NCBI RefSeq assembly: GCF_008728515.1
Contig: NC_044995.1
Span: 43,501,576 to 43,565,575 of the forward strand
Origin: Papio anubis
Taxonomy: Eukaryota > Chordata > Mammalia > Primates > Cercopithecidae
Reading direction: 5' to 3'
Length of the DNA stretch: 64,000 nucleotides
The notes below the pieces were generated by a model. It was not told the origin of the DNA, made no database searches, and saw only the letters and a program-made list of their open reading frames with translations. Position 1 is the first letter of the stretch, and each line of letters starts with the position of its first letter. Position numbers and translations under genes: made by a program. Below are positions 63,936-64,000 of this stretch, one piece after another.

Positions 63936-64000
63936 GTCAGGGGCAATAAGGGTGAGAGCAGAACCTGCAGTGCACCTCAACGAATAATTGCTGTTCTGGG

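Overview
This window is mammalian nuclear DNA from a primate. It is very dense in Alu SINEs, with split genes, GT-AG introns and one GC-rich CpG island. Several of the youngest-looking Alus start with 'ggctcaagcctg' and carry 'aaaaaactagccgggcg' where human AluY has 'ggctcacgcctg' and 'aaaattagccgggcg'. From memory these are marks of the AluYR lineage of Old World monkeys, so a macaque, baboon or vervet-like species is the best guess.

One gene fills the window: the 5' two thirds of fibrillin-3 (FBN3) on the + strand. I place 47 coding exons from the ATG at 3625 to 63538, about 6.0 kb of coding sequence. In order they encode: signal peptide and N-terminal region with a basic RVRRR site; EGF1-3; hybrid domain 1; cbEGF1; TB1 and a Gly/Pro-rich segment; EGF4; cbEGF3-6; TB2; cbEGF7-9; hybrid 2; cbEGF10; TB3; cbEGF11-22; TB4 with an RGD; cbEGF23-24; TB5; cbEGF25-31. 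The numbering follows fibrillin-1. TB6 and the C-terminus lie beyond the window. Almost every internal exon is one domain with phase 1 at both ends. A CpG island at about 1100-1960 is the likely promoter and non-coding first exon.

The reading frame is not clean. Coding exons 4, 5 and 9 are each one base short of a multiple of three, exon 14 is one base long, and EGF1 has a Tyr in place of a disulfide Cys. Most of these sit beside AluY copies full of small indels, which suggests unpolished assembly patches rather than a dead gene. A separate decayed cbEGF2 exon lies at 9912-10036, exactly where fibrillin-1 has a domain that FBN3 lacks.

The introns hold about 75 Alus and Alu pieces, L1, MIR, MaLR LTR and hAT fossils, minisatellites and GT/CA or polypurine tracts. 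The strangest stretch is 46561-47930, TCGA/GATC-rich text with roughly one CpG per 4-5 bases in its densest parts, inside a (CATC)n-type tract. It looks unlike any primate sequence and is probably an assembly or base-calling artefact. Other structural oddities are a perfect 99-bp inverted repeat (33047-33145 with 34755-34853), an inverted duplication just upstream of the start codon exon, a copied intron fragment inside an Alu, and a 33-bp/490-bp higher-order repeat. I see no complete second gene and no new biological system that I could defend.
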